Source: Halomonas sp. NO4 (GTDB taxonomy: Bacteria; Pseudomonadota; Gammaproteobacteria; Pseudomonadales; Halomonadaceae). From it: DNA of 44,959 bases. The DNA lies in NCBI RefSeq assembly GCF_010994375.1, contig NZ_WHMA01000018.1, positions 16,089 to 61,047 of the forward strand, given 5' to 3'. The position numbers were made by a program, and so were the translations under genes. Of this stretch, positions 10,207 through 17,957 are shown one piece after another (position 1 is the first letter of the stretch; each line of letters starts with the position of its first letter). Below the pieces are notes generated by a model that was given only the letters and a program-made list of their open reading frames with translations, had not been told where the DNA came from and did not search any database.

Positions 10207-11025
10207 TTACTTCCTTGCCATCTTCTCCAGCATGGCGTTGACCGCCTCGAGGTGCTCCGGCTCGTTGTGGCACGAGCCCTGGAAGACAGCGCAGAGGTCG
10301 AGGAAGTCGGGCAGCGCCATGCGGCCGCCCTTCTTCATCAGCCGCTTGGTGAGCCGCGTGGCCTTGGGCGGCTGGGCGGCGATGCGCTCGGCCATCTCCC
10401 GGGTACGCGCCATGAGCGCCTCGGGCTCGGTGACCTCCAGCACGATGCCGTAGTCGCGCGCTTCCTCGGCGTCGATCACCCGGCCGGACAGGGTCAGCTC
10501 GAAGGCGCGCTGGTAGCCGATCAAGCGCTGCAGGTACCAGGCGCCGCCATCGCCGGGAATGATCCCCAGGTTGAGGAAGGTCTCGCCGAACTTGGCCTTC
10601 TTCGAGGCGAGACGGATATCGGCCATGTTGGCGAGGTCGAAGCCGGCGCCGATGGCCGGGCCGTTGACGGCGGCGATGATCGGCACCTCCACGGCGTCGA
10701 GGGCCAGCGGCATGCGCTGGATGCCGCGCCGGTAGCGCTCGGCCACCTCGGCCGGGTCGCCGGCGAAGTCGCCGCCGCGGCTCGCCATGTCCTTGACGTT
10801 ACCACCGGCGGAGAACGCCGGCCCGTCGCCGGTGATCACCAGCACCGAGACGGCGTCGCAGTGGTTGACCCACTCCGCCACGGCGACGATATCGTCGACC
10901 AGTGCCGTGCCGGTCAGGGCGTTGCGCAGGTCGTGCCGCGCCAGGGTCAGGGTGGCGATGCGCCCCTCGAGTTCGAGTCGGGCATCGGTCAACTCGGGCA
11001 ACGTCGGTGTGCGTGCGTGGCTCAT
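10207..11025 (-). CDS. Crotonase-fold protein lacking both hydratase glutamates
   Basis: This 272-aa member of the enoyl-CoA hydratase/isomerase superfamily keeps the oxyanion-hole regions (SAGGNVKDM; GPAIGAGF). The two catalytic Glu of true hydratases are replaced: D130 at the GxGxE position and F150 at the second position (FGETFLNLG). A classical hydratase reaction is therefore doubtful; isomerase, thioesterase or lyase chemistry is possible. Its ATG overlaps the stop of the upstream acyl-CoA synthetase by 4 bp (ATGA), so the two are translationally coupled. Last gene of the operon. Confidence 0.85.
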   Translation of the reverse strand: MSHARTPTLPELTDARLELEGRIATLTLARHDLRNALTGTALVDDIVAVAEWVNHCDAVSVLVITGDGPAFSAGGNVKDMASRGGDFAGDPAEVAERYRRGIQRMPLALDAVEVPIIAAVNGPAIGAGFDLANMADIRLASKKAKFGETFLNLGIIPGDGGAWYLQRLIGYQRAFELTLSGRVIDAEEARDYGIVLEVTEPEALMARTREMAERIAAQPPKATRLTKRLMKKGGRMALPDFLDLCAVFQGSCHNEPEHLEAVNAMLEKMARK

Positions 11026-13220
11026 GCGGTGGCCTCCAGATCGCTGTCTGCCGGCGGCAGGTCGCGTGCCACGATAACCCGGGCGTCCACCACCGCATAG
11101 CCGTCGGCACCCACGATGACCGGATTGAGGTCGAGCTCGACGAGCTGCGGGTAGGCCTCGACGAGGCGCGACACCGTGAGCAGCAGCTCGACCAGCGCTT
11201 CCTTGTCCACCGGCGCCTCGCCGCGCACGCCGCCGAGAATGCGCTTTGCCTTGATCTGCTCGACCATGCTGCGGGCGTCCTGGCGCGACAGCGGGATGGC
11301 GCGAAAGGCCACGTCCTCGAGGATCTCGACGAAGATGCCGCCCAGCCCGAACATCAGCACCGGGCCGAAGATGGGATCGCGGATCACCCCGAGGATCACC
11401 TCGACCCCCTTCTTGGCCATGGGGGTGACCAGCACGCCCTCGATATCGGCATCCCGATCGTATTGAAGGCACGACGCCAGGATCGCCTCGCGCGCCTCCC
11501 GCAATGCCGCCTCGCCCTTCAGGTCGAGCTTGACCCCGCCGGCATCGGACTTGTGCAGGATGTCCTTGGAGACCACCTTCATGGCCAGCGACGTGCCGGC
11601 GAAGTGTGCCGCCGCTTCGGCCAGTTCGTTTTCGCTGCGCACCAGGCGCTCCTCGGGCACCGCGACACCGTGTCCGCGCAGCAGCTCCTTGGCCTCGTAC
11701 TCGAAGAGGTCGCGTCCCTGCACCTGAGCACGATGGAAGAGCGCGGCCAGCTCGGGCTTGGCCGCCACTGCGGTCTCGCGCGTCTCGCGCTGGTTCTGCG
11801 CCAGATAGAGGCCGCGCTCCCCCAACGCCGCCAGTACCCGTACAGAGTGTTCGATCGAATCGTAAACGGGAAGCCCCGCCTCGTGCAGGCGGCGCAGCGC
11901 CGGCGGCTTGATCGGCGTGTAGAGGCTGTAGATCACCAGCGGTTTGTCAGTGGCATGGGAGAGATCCACCATCGCCTCGGCGCCGCGCATCTCGTCGCCG
12001 AGCAGCGACTCGGCGAAGCGGATGCTGTAGCCACCGAACATGCCCACCAGGAAGACGCTATCCACGTTGTCATCGGCGGCGACGATCTCCATGCAGGTAG
12101 CGAGCAGCGAGGGATGGGCGTCGGTGGAGCCGGCCACGTCCACCGGGTTGACGGTGGAGGCCTGGGGGAAGAGCACCTCGCGCAGCTTGGCACGCGTGGT
12201 CTCGCTGAGCTCGGCGAGGGTAAGGCCTGCCTCGGCGAGGCGGTCGGAAGCGATGGTGGCCTGGCCGCCACCGTCGGAGATCACCGCCACCCGCTTGCCG
12301 CGCGCCTTCTGCAACAGGCCCAGCCCTTCGGCCACCGGCAGGATCTCGTCGGACTGGTGCACCACACTGACCCCGGACTGCTTGAGCAGGTCCACGGTCA
12401 TGGCGTAGCTGCCGGCGAGCGCCCCGGTGTGGGAGCTCGCCGCCTTCTGCCCGGCTTCGGTGGCGCCGGACTTGTAGACCACCACCGGCTTCATGGCGGT
12501 GACCTCGCGGGCCACCTCGAGGAACTTGCGCCCGTCGCGGAAGCCCTCCACATAGAGCGTCGCCACCCGGGTCTGCTCGTCCTCGCCCAAGTAGCGCAGA
12601 TAGTCGTTGAAACCGATATCGCTCTGGTTGCCCGGCCCCACGTAGGTTGAGAAGCCCACGTGGCCGTTGTGCTGCGCCTCCAGTGCCAGCGACAGCAGCA
12701 TGTTGCCCGACTGGGAGATGATGCCCACGTCGCCGGGCTTGACGCTGTCCAGTGCCAGCAGGTTGATCCGGTGGTGCAGGTTGAAGATGCCCGAGGTGTT
12801 GGGGCCGATGATGCGTATCCCGTGGGCACGCGCCTTGGCCATCATCTCGCGTTCCAGCTCGGCGCCTTCACCGCCGACCTCGGCGAAACCGCTGGCGAGT
12901 ATCACCGCGCCCTTGATGCCGCGCCGACCGCACTCGGCGATCAGGCCCGGCACCATGGCCGCCGGCGTGCAGATCAGTGCCAGTTCCGGGTTGCCGGGAA
13001 TGGCCGTGACCGAAGGCCACGCCTTGATGCCGAGGATCATGTCGGCCTTGGGATTGACCGGATAGATCTCGCCCGCAAAGCCATCCTTGACCAGGCCGAC
13101 CATGGCCTTGTAGCCACGCTTGGTGGGGTCGGCGGAGGCCCCGATCACGGCGATGCCGCGGGGGGCCAGGATATCGTGCAGGGGACTGCGGGTGGGAAGA
13201 TGTCCTTCGATGGGATTCAT
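11022..13220 (-). CDS. Acyl-CoA synthetase, ADP/NDP-forming (acetate-CoA ligase family)
   Basis: This 732-aa fused alpha-beta NDP-forming acyl-CoA synthetase would activate a carboxylic acid to its CoA ester with ATP. It contains an N-terminal CoA-binding Rossmann domain (IAVIGASADPTKRG, about residues 23-36), succinyl-CoA-ligase-like domains with the phosphorylatable His H264 in SSHTGALAGS, and a C-terminal ATP-grasp domain (about 500-732). The GNAT domain seen in Pat-type homologues is absent. It sits between two crotonase genes, so the acid is probably degraded through an enoyl-CoA. The acid itself is not identifiable. Confidence 0.9.
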   Translation of the reverse strand: MNPIEGHLPTRSPLHDILAPRGIAVIGASADPTKRGYKAMVGLVKDGFAGEIYPVNPKADMILGIKAWPSVTAIPGNPELALICTPAAMVPGLIAECGRRGIKGAVILASGFAEVGGEGAELEREMMAKARAHGIRIIGPNTSGIFNLHHRINLLALDSVKPGDVGIISQSGNMLLSLALEAQHNGHVGFSTYVGPGNQSDIGFNDYLRYLGEDEQTRVATLYVEGFRDGRKFLEVAREVTAMKPVVVYKSGATEAGQKAASSHTGALAGSYAMTVDLLKQSGVSVVHQSDEILPVAEGLGLLQKARGKRVAVISDGGGQATIASDRLAEAGLTLAELSETTRAKLREVLFPQASTVNPVDVAGSTDAHPSLLATCMEIVAADDNVDSVFLVGMFGGYSIRFAESLLGDEMRGAEAMVDLSHATDKPLVIYSLYTPIKPPALRRLHEAGLPVYDSIEHSVRVLAALGERGLYLAQNQRETRETAVAAKPELAALFHRAQVQGRDLFEYEAKELLRGHGVAVPEERLVRSENELAEAAAHFAGTSLAMKVVSKDILHKSDAGGVKLDLKGEAALREAREAILASCLQYDRDADIEGVLVTPMAKKGVEVILGVIRDPIFGPVLMFGLGGIFVEILEDVAFRAIPLSRQDARSMVEQIKAKRILGGVRGEAPVDKEALVELLLTVSRLVEAYPQLVELDLNPVIVGADGYAVVDARVIVARDLPPADSDLEATA

Positions 13221-13246
13221 GGCGTTGTTACCTGTGTCTTCTCAGC

Positions 13247-14041
13247 TCAGTGTCCCTGGAAACGGGGCGGGCGCTTCTCGGCAAAGGCATCGACGCCTTC
13301 CTGCCAGTCGGCGGTGGTCGAGCAGGTGAAGACCGCATCCAGCTCTTGCTGCAGCTGCCCTTCCAGATCGGTGTGCGCGCCCTGGTTGACCAGACGCTTG
13401 AGCATGGCCATGGAGACCGGGGCCTGCTGCGCCAGGGTCTCGGCCAGCTGGTGGACCTCGGTCATCAGTGATTCTGCCGGCCAACTCGCCGTGGCCAGGC
13501 CAATGCGTGCGGCCTCATCACCGTCGATTCGCTTGCCGGTGTAGAGCAGCTGACGCGCCCGGGAGAGGCCCACCAGCTGCGGCAACAGCTTGGAGACGCC
13601 GCCGCCCACGCAGGTGCCGATGCTCACCTCGGGAAAGCCGATCTGCGCCTCGTCGGCCATCAGGATGAAGTCGCAGGCGACGGCCATCTCGGCCCCGGCG
13701 CCCAGGGCATAGCCGTTCACCGCGGCGATCACTGGCGTCTTCAGGCGCAGGATCGCCTCGCAGACATCGTTTCCGAGCTGCAAGTATTGCCGGCGCTGAT
13801 AGAGCGAGCGGCTGGCGCTGCCGTGCTCCTTCATGTCGGCGCCCACGCAGAAGGCGCGCCCCTCGCCGGTGAGGATGACGGCGCGCACATCAGTGTCGGC
13901 TTCGGCCTCGGCCAGGGCCACGAGCAGCTCGGTATAGAGCGTCTCGACCACTGCGTTAAGGCGGTGAGGGCGATTGAAGCGGATCTCCATCACGGCACCG
14001 TGACGCGCGATAATCAGGGTTTCAGGGCTGGACTGGTTCAT
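13247..14041 (-). CDS. Enoyl-CoA hydratase
   Basis: This 264-aa crotonase keeps both catalytic glutamates (E118 in GAGAE, E138 in FPEVSIG) and the oxyanion-hole segments, so it should hydrate a trans-2-enoyl-CoA. It is first in the operon with the NDP-forming synthetase and the second crotonase, 26 bp ahead of the synthetase. The ATG at 14041 follows GGGAGAG; an in-frame start at 14107 adds an unconserved Arg/Cys-rich stretch. The chain-length or branched/aromatic specificity cannot be told. Confidence 0.9.
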   Translation of the reverse strand: MNQSSPETLIIARHGAVMEIRFNRPHRLNAVVETLYTELLVALAEAEADTDVRAVILTGEGRAFCVGADMKEHGSASRSLYQRRQYLQLGNDVCEAILRLKTPVIAAVNGYALGAGAEMAVACDFILMADEAQIGFPEVSIGTCVGGGVSKLLPQLVGLSRARQLLYTGKRIDGDEAARIGLATASWPAESLMTEVHQLAETLAQQAPVSMAMLKRLVNQGAHTDLEGQLQQELDAVFTCSTTADWQEGVDAFAEKRPPRFQGH

Positions 14042-14129
14042 GGCGTTGGTGGACTCTCCCCGGGGTCGTTGGCGGCAATCTGGCCTGCTGCAGCGGGACA
14101 GCTTCATAACGGTCGGCGCGGGTCAGACC

Positions 14130-14148
14130 GATACGAAACAAACGTATC
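14130..14148. promoter_or_regulatory. Inverted repeat GATACG-N7-CGTATC
   Basis: A perfect 6-bp-arm inverted repeat sits in the divergent region between the acyl-CoA operon and the rpiR-type gene. It is about 90 bp upstream of the hydratase start and is a candidate operator for that regulator or another. Confidence 0.4.
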
Positions 14149-14244
14149 GCTATCCTTATATTCCGATACAATTGTTGTGTTGCGCATCCTAGATCAACGG
14201 CAATGCGTCGGTCAACACGTGCGTGCCATGCTGGAGATCCATAA

Positions 14245-14258
14245 GAAACGATTGTTTC
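14245..14258. promoter_or_regulatory. Inverted repeat GAAAC-N4-GTTTC
   Basis: A perfect 5-bp-arm dyad lies 59 bp upstream of the rpiR-type GTG start. A related half-site, GAAAC, occurs inside the dyad at 14130-14148. It may be an autoregulatory site. Confidence 0.4.
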
Positions 14259-14316
14259 ATCCATGAGGATGGCATATCGGTTACAATGCCGCGGCCATCG
14301 AATGCAGGAGGTAGCC

Positions 14317-15243
14317 GTGCGGGAACACGAGTCTGACAACGTCGCCACCACGACAGACCCAACCACGCCCCCGTCGGACCTGGACACCGTGAATCAGCAG
14401 CTGGCCGAGGCGTATCCGGAGCTGAGTCCGCAGCTCAAGCTCGCCGCCGGCTACGTGCTCGAGCACCCGGTGGAGATCGCCTTCCAGTCGATCCGCAAGT
14501 CGGCCAGCGCCGCCGCAGTGACCGCCTCGACGCTGGTACGCCTGGCCAAGCGGCTGGGCTTCGACAGCTACGAACAGTTCCGCGAGGTGTTCCAGTCGGC
14601 GGTGCAGGCCGGCCCGGTGGAACTCTCGGGGCGAGCCAGCCAGCTGCGCAACCTGGCCAGCCAGACCGACGACCAGGTCTTCCTCGACGTGGGCGACGCC
14701 GCCTTCGACAACATCGGGCGACTCTTCACCACCGACAACCAGGCCAGGGTGCGCGAGGCGGCGCGCCGCCTGCTGGACGCGCGAAAGGTCGCCGTGGTGG
14801 GGTTCCGCGATACCTTCGCCTGCGCCTACCACTTCGCCTACGTGGGGCGCATCGCAATGCCCAACATCCAGCTGATTCGCGGCCAGGAGGGAGGATTGCT
14901 GACCGAGCTCTCCGCCTTCGGCGACGGCGATGTGGTGGTGGCCTTCGGCTTCGAGCCCTACTGCAACGAGACCATGCGCGCCCTGAACATCGCGCGAGAG
15001 CAGGGCGTCAGCCCCATCGTGATCACCGACACCCTGCGCTCGCCCCTGGTGCCGGGCTCGGCGATCACCTTCACGGTGGCCAACGCCACGCCGCACTTCT
15101 TCCCCTCGATCCTCTCGGCGATCACCCTGATCGAGGTGTTGCTGGCGGAGTGCGTCGCCTTCGGGCCCGATGACCTGGTCGACAACGTGGCGAGCTTCGA
15201 GTCGAGGATGCGCCAGATGGGCGCGTACGTGGACAACTCCTGA
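14317..15243 (+). CDS. RpiR/MurR-family regulator (HTH + SIS)
   Basis: This 308-aa transcription factor has an N-terminal HTH_6 domain (SIRKSASAAAVTASTLVRLAKRLG region, about residues 60-85) and a C-terminal SIS domain of the kind that senses phosphosugars or other small ligands. The GTG at 14317 is chosen because AGGAGGT lies 6 bp upstream; an in-frame ATG at 14263 has no such site and would overlap the GAAAC dyad region. It is divergent from the acyl-CoA operon and is the likely local regulator. An RpiR protein beside acyl-CoA genes suggests that its ligand may not be a sugar. Confidence 0.88.
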   Translation: MREHESDNVATTTDPTTPPSDLDTVNQQLAEAYPELSPQLKLAAGYVLEHPVEIAFQSIRKSASAAAVTASTLVRLAKRLGFDSYEQFREVFQSAVQAGPVELSGRASQLRNLASQTDDQVFLDVGDAAFDNIGRLFTTDNQARVREAARRLLDARKVAVVGFRDTFACAYHFAYVGRIAMPNIQLIRGQEGGLLTELSAFGDGDVVVAFGFEPYCNETMRALNIAREQGVSPIVITDTLRSPLVPGSAITFTVANATPHFFPSILSAITLIEVLLAECVAFGPDDLVDNVASFESRMRQMGAYVDNS

Positions 15244-15249
15244 GGGACG

Positions 15250-15314
15250 AGGTGTGAGGTGTGAGGTGTGAGGTGTGAGGTGTGAGGTGTGAGGTGTGAG
15301 GTGTGAGGTGTGAG
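15250..15314 (+). repeat. Heptamer tandem repeat, 9 x AGGTGTG
   Basis: Nine uninterrupted copies of AGGTGTG start 7 bp after the stop codon of the rpiR-type gene. A single inverted copy (TCACACCTCAC, 15373-15383) lies beyond the next hairpin, overlapping the stop codon of the quinone reductase gene. The array could pair with it to form a large stem. Copy number is likely to vary by slippage. Confidence 0.95.
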
Positions 15315-15334
15315 TAGCGGATGATGGCAATAAT

Positions 15335-15360
15335 GAAGGGAAAGCGCCGGCTTTCCCTTC
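15335..15360. terminator. Bidirectional terminator-like hairpin
   Basis: An 11-bp perfect stem, GAAGGGAAAGC/GCTTTCCCTTC, closes a GCCG loop between two convergent genes. On the minus strand it is followed by ATTATTG, a weak T-rich tail that suits the quinone reductase gene. No T-run follows on the plus strand. Confidence 0.6.
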
Positions 15361-15379
15361 ACGCCTTACTCGTCACACC

Positions 15380-16357
15380 TCACGGAATCAGAATGGTCGA
15401 ACCGGTGGTCCGGCGGTTCTGAAGGGCATCCTGGGCCTTGCCGGCATCAGCCAGGGGATAGCGGTGCGAGACCTCGACCTGGATCTGGCCGCTCTCGAGC
15501 AGGGCAAAGAGCTCGTCGGCCATCCACTCCAGGCGCTCACGGGTATCGGCATAACCGTTGAGGCTCGGCCGGGTGACGAAGAGCGATCCCTTCTGGTTGA
15601 GGATGCCGATGTTGACCCCTTCCACCGGCCCCGAGGCGTTGCCGAAGCTGACCATCAGCGAACGTGGCTTGAGGCAGTCCAGCGAGGTCTCCCAGGTGTC
15701 CTTGCCCACGGAGTCGTAGACCACGTCGCACATCTCGCCGTCGGTCAGCTCGCGCACCCGCTCGACCACGTTCTCCTTGGTGTAGTCGATGGTGGCCCAG
15801 GCACCGTTCTTCTCGGCCAGCGCCGCCTTCTCCGGCGAGCTCACCGTGCCGATCAGCTTCACGCCCAGCACCTTCGCCCACTGGCAGGCAATGGAGCCGA
15901 CGCCGCCGGCCGCCGCGTGCCACAGGATGGTTTCGCCACCCAGGAGCTCCCGGGTCTGGCGCAGCAGGTACTGCACGGTCAGCCCCTTGAGCAGGCTCGC
16001 CGCTGCCGTCTCGAAGTCGATGGCATCGGGCAACTTGACCACCTTGTCGGCCGGCAACACGTGAAGCTCGGCATAGGCACCCAGCGGCCCCTGGGCATGG
16101 GCGACGCGATCCCCCACGGCGAGGTGGGTGACGCCCTCACCCACCGCATCCACCACCCCGGCCGCCTCGGTACCGAGCCCCGAGGGGAGCGACGGCGCCG
16201 GGTAGAGCCCGGTGCGGAAATAGATGTCGATGAAGTTGAGGCCCACGGCGCGGTTGGCGATGCGAACCTCGCCGGGGCCGGGCTCGGTCGGGGCGTCGTC
16301 GACGAATTCGAGCACCTCGGAGCCGCCGGTCCGGGCAAACTGGATGCGCTTGGTCAT
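15380..16357 (-). CDS. NADPH:quinone reductase (zeta-crystallin/QorA type)
   Basis: This 325-aa medium-chain dehydrogenase/reductase lacks the zinc-binding residues of alcohol dehydrogenases. The quinone oxidoreductase pattern GLNFIDIYFRTGLYP lies near residues 43-57 and the NADPH-binding motif AAAGGVGSIACQWAK near 143-157. The length matches E. coli QorA. The family reduces quinones by transfer from NADPH in the cytosol. The ATG at 16357 is preceded by AAGGAC. The stop codon lies inside the inverted copy of the neighbouring heptamer repeat. Confidence 0.92.
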   Translation of the reverse strand: MTKRIQFARTGGSEVLEFVDDAPTEPGPGEVRIANRAVGLNFIDIYFRTGLYPAPSLPSGLGTEAAGVVDAVGEGVTHLAVGDRVAHAQGPLGAYAELHVLPADKVVKLPDAIDFETAAASLLKGLTVQYLLRQTRELLGGETILWHAAAGGVGSIACQWAKVLGVKLIGTVSSPEKAALAEKNGAWATIDYTKENVVERVRELTDGEMCDVVYDSVGKDTWETSLDCLKPRSLMVSFGNASGPVEGVNIGILNQKGSLFVTRPSLNGYADTRERLEWMADELFALLESGQIQVEVSHRYPLADAGKAQDALQNRRTTGSTILIP

Positions 16358-16416
16358 GTCGTCAAGTCCTTGTTCAGCGGGGTGTCGAGCCATCCAACCG
16401 CCCTTTGTCGTCGCGG

Positions 16417-16986
16417 TCAAGCCACCCCGACGGGAAAGGCGCCCAGCGCCTCCACGAAACAGCGTTTCTCCGCCTCGAAGAAACGCGCATCGTGCTTGAA
16501 GCGGCGCAGGATGGCCGTCTCGTCGAAATCCAGGGGGGGTGACAGATCGTCGATGCCCCGGGCCGGATGATGGCGCGCCAGTCCCACGCGCTGCCCGCCG
16601 GGCAGCGCGAACCAGCGAGTGATGCCGCAGCGCCGGTAGAAGGCTTCGGTTACCTCGTCCGTGGCGTCGACGCGCAGCGGTGCCTTCTCGGCCAGCTCCC
16701 GGATCAGGCGCCGTTCGCTCTCGCGGTCGCCGCCATGGGCGGCGGAGAGCCACAGCCGCATGCCACCGCCCGCCTCGTCGAGCACCAGCAGTGCCAGCGC
16801 CCCGGGGCGCGCCTGCTCATCGACCAGCGCCCACAGGCGAGCGGCTTCCTGGGTGAACAGCACCTGACGCATCCCGGTGAAGGTGACCAGAGGTGCCAGC
16901 CCCGCCTCGTGGCCGTAGTGATCGGCGCACAGCCGGGCCAGCCAGGCATCCCGCTGCTCGGGGCGTTCCGGGGTCATCACCTTCAT
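16417..16986 (-). CDS. GNAT-like hypothetical protein
   Basis: This 189-aa protein has no firm identification. A GNAT-type layout is suggested by the VTFTGMRQVLF and LALLVLDEAGGGMRLWLSA strands and by FYRRCGITRWF near residues 116-126, where acetyltransferases carry FYxxxGF. The acetyl-CoA-binding loop R/Q-x-x-G-x-G/A is not obvious, so activity is uncertain. It is about 60 bp upstream of the quinone reductase gene on the same strand and may be cotranscribed with it. Confidence 0.6.
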   Translation of the reverse strand: MKVMTPERPEQRDAWLARLCADHYGHEAGLAPLVTFTGMRQVLFTQEAARLWALVDEQARPGALALLVLDEAGGGMRLWLSAAHGGDRESERRLIRELAEKAPLRVDATDEVTEAFYRRCGITRWFALPGGQRVGLARHHPARGIDDLSPPLDFDETAILRRFKHDARFFEAEKRCFVEALGAFPVGVA

Positions 16987-17118
16987 GTCGTGCCTCTAGG
17001 GTGTGGAAAACGCGAAAGCCTAGCATACTCGCCGCGTCCCGTGCCCGGACGCAGCAGGATGCTATCCTGACTCCTCTGACCACGACTTGGTCCCAGGATT
17101 CTCAGCTGGAGCCCCTGC

Positions 17119-17880
17119 ATGCCTGTACGTCATCCCGACATCGCGCTGCCACGCCTGGTGGCCCACCGTGGGCTCTCCGCCCGCGCCCCCGAAAACACCC
17201 TGGCCGCGGTACGCGCCGCCCACGAGGCAGGCTGCACCTGGGTGGAGCTCGACGTCCAACTGCTCGGCGACGGCACACCGGTGATCTGGCACGACGCCAG
17301 CGTGCAGCGCTGCTCCGACGGCCGAGACGCGCTGGCCGACCTGGACCTGCCGCGGGCACGGCGACTGGACGCCGGCGCCTGGTTCGCCGACACCTTCGTC
17401 GGCGAGCGCATGGCCACCCTGCGCGAGATGCTCGCACTCATCGACGAACTCGACATGGGCCTCAACCTGGAACTCAAGGTCAACCGCGGGCGCAGCGCCC
17501 CGGCGCTGGTCGATGGCGTGCTCCCCACCCTTCTCGATTCCCTGCCCAGCGAGCGGCTGATTCTCTCCTCGTTCGACGACGCCGCTCTCGCCCATGCCCG
17601 CAAGCAGGCGGGGCCGGGCCTGCTCGCGCTGGGGGTGCTGTTCGAAGGCATTCCCCGCGACTGGCGCGCACGCTGCGAGACAGTGGACGCCTTCAGCGTG
17701 CATACCGACTGGAAGCGCCTGAGCCAGCGTGGCGCCCAGGCGGTGCGCGAGGCCGGCTATCGCCTGCTCGCCTATACCGTCAACGACCCGGCCGCCTTTG
17801 CCCATCAATGGGACTGGGGTGTGCAGAGCGCCATCACCGACGACCCGGCGCTCTTCGCGGGGCGCCTACCGGAAGCGTAA
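17119..17880 (+). CDS. Glycerophosphodiester phosphodiesterase (UgpQ-like)
   Basis: This 253-aa GDPD-family TIM barrel hydrolyses glycerophosphodiesters to sn-glycerol-3-phosphate and an alcohol. Catalytic and metal residues are visible: H16-R17 (AHRG), E25-N26 (PENT), E43 and D45 (VELDVQ), and H58 (IWHDA). No signal peptide is present, so it is cytoplasmic like UgpQ. It is divergent from the GNAT-like gene and convergent with the permease gene. Confidence 0.93.
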   Translation: MPVRHPDIALPRLVAHRGLSARAPENTLAAVRAAHEAGCTWVELDVQLLGDGTPVIWHDASVQRCSDGRDALADLDLPRARRLDAGAWFADTFVGERMATLREMLALIDELDMGLNLELKVNRGRSAPALVDGVLPTLLDSLPSERLILSSFDDAALAHARKQAGPGLLALGVLFEGIPRDWRARCETVDAFSVHTDWKRLSQRGAQAVREAGYRLLAYTVNDPAAFAHQWDWGVQSAITDDPALFAGRLPEA

Positions 17881-17896
17881 TAGCATGCCCTCAACG

Positions 17897-17932
17897 CCAG
17901 CAGGCCGACCCCACAAGGGGCCGGCCTGCTGG
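17897..17932. terminator. Hairpin between convergent genes
   Basis: An 11-bp stem (17897-17907 with 17922-17932) continues after one mismatch into CCCC/GGGG around an ACAA loop. It lies between the convergent phosphodiesterase and permease genes. No T-run is present on either side. Confidence 0.5.
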
Positions 17933-17957
17933 CTTGGTGTTACCGATAACGGGCGTC

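Noticed and set aside
10096..12650. Long open frames on the plus strand across the acyl-CoA operon
   Set aside because: They are antisense shadows of the crotonase and acyl-CoA synthetase genes, with low-complexity translations and no ribosome sites.
15250..15314. CRISPR-like array
   Set aside because: The units are 7-bp direct repeats with no spacers, so this is a simple tandem repeat.
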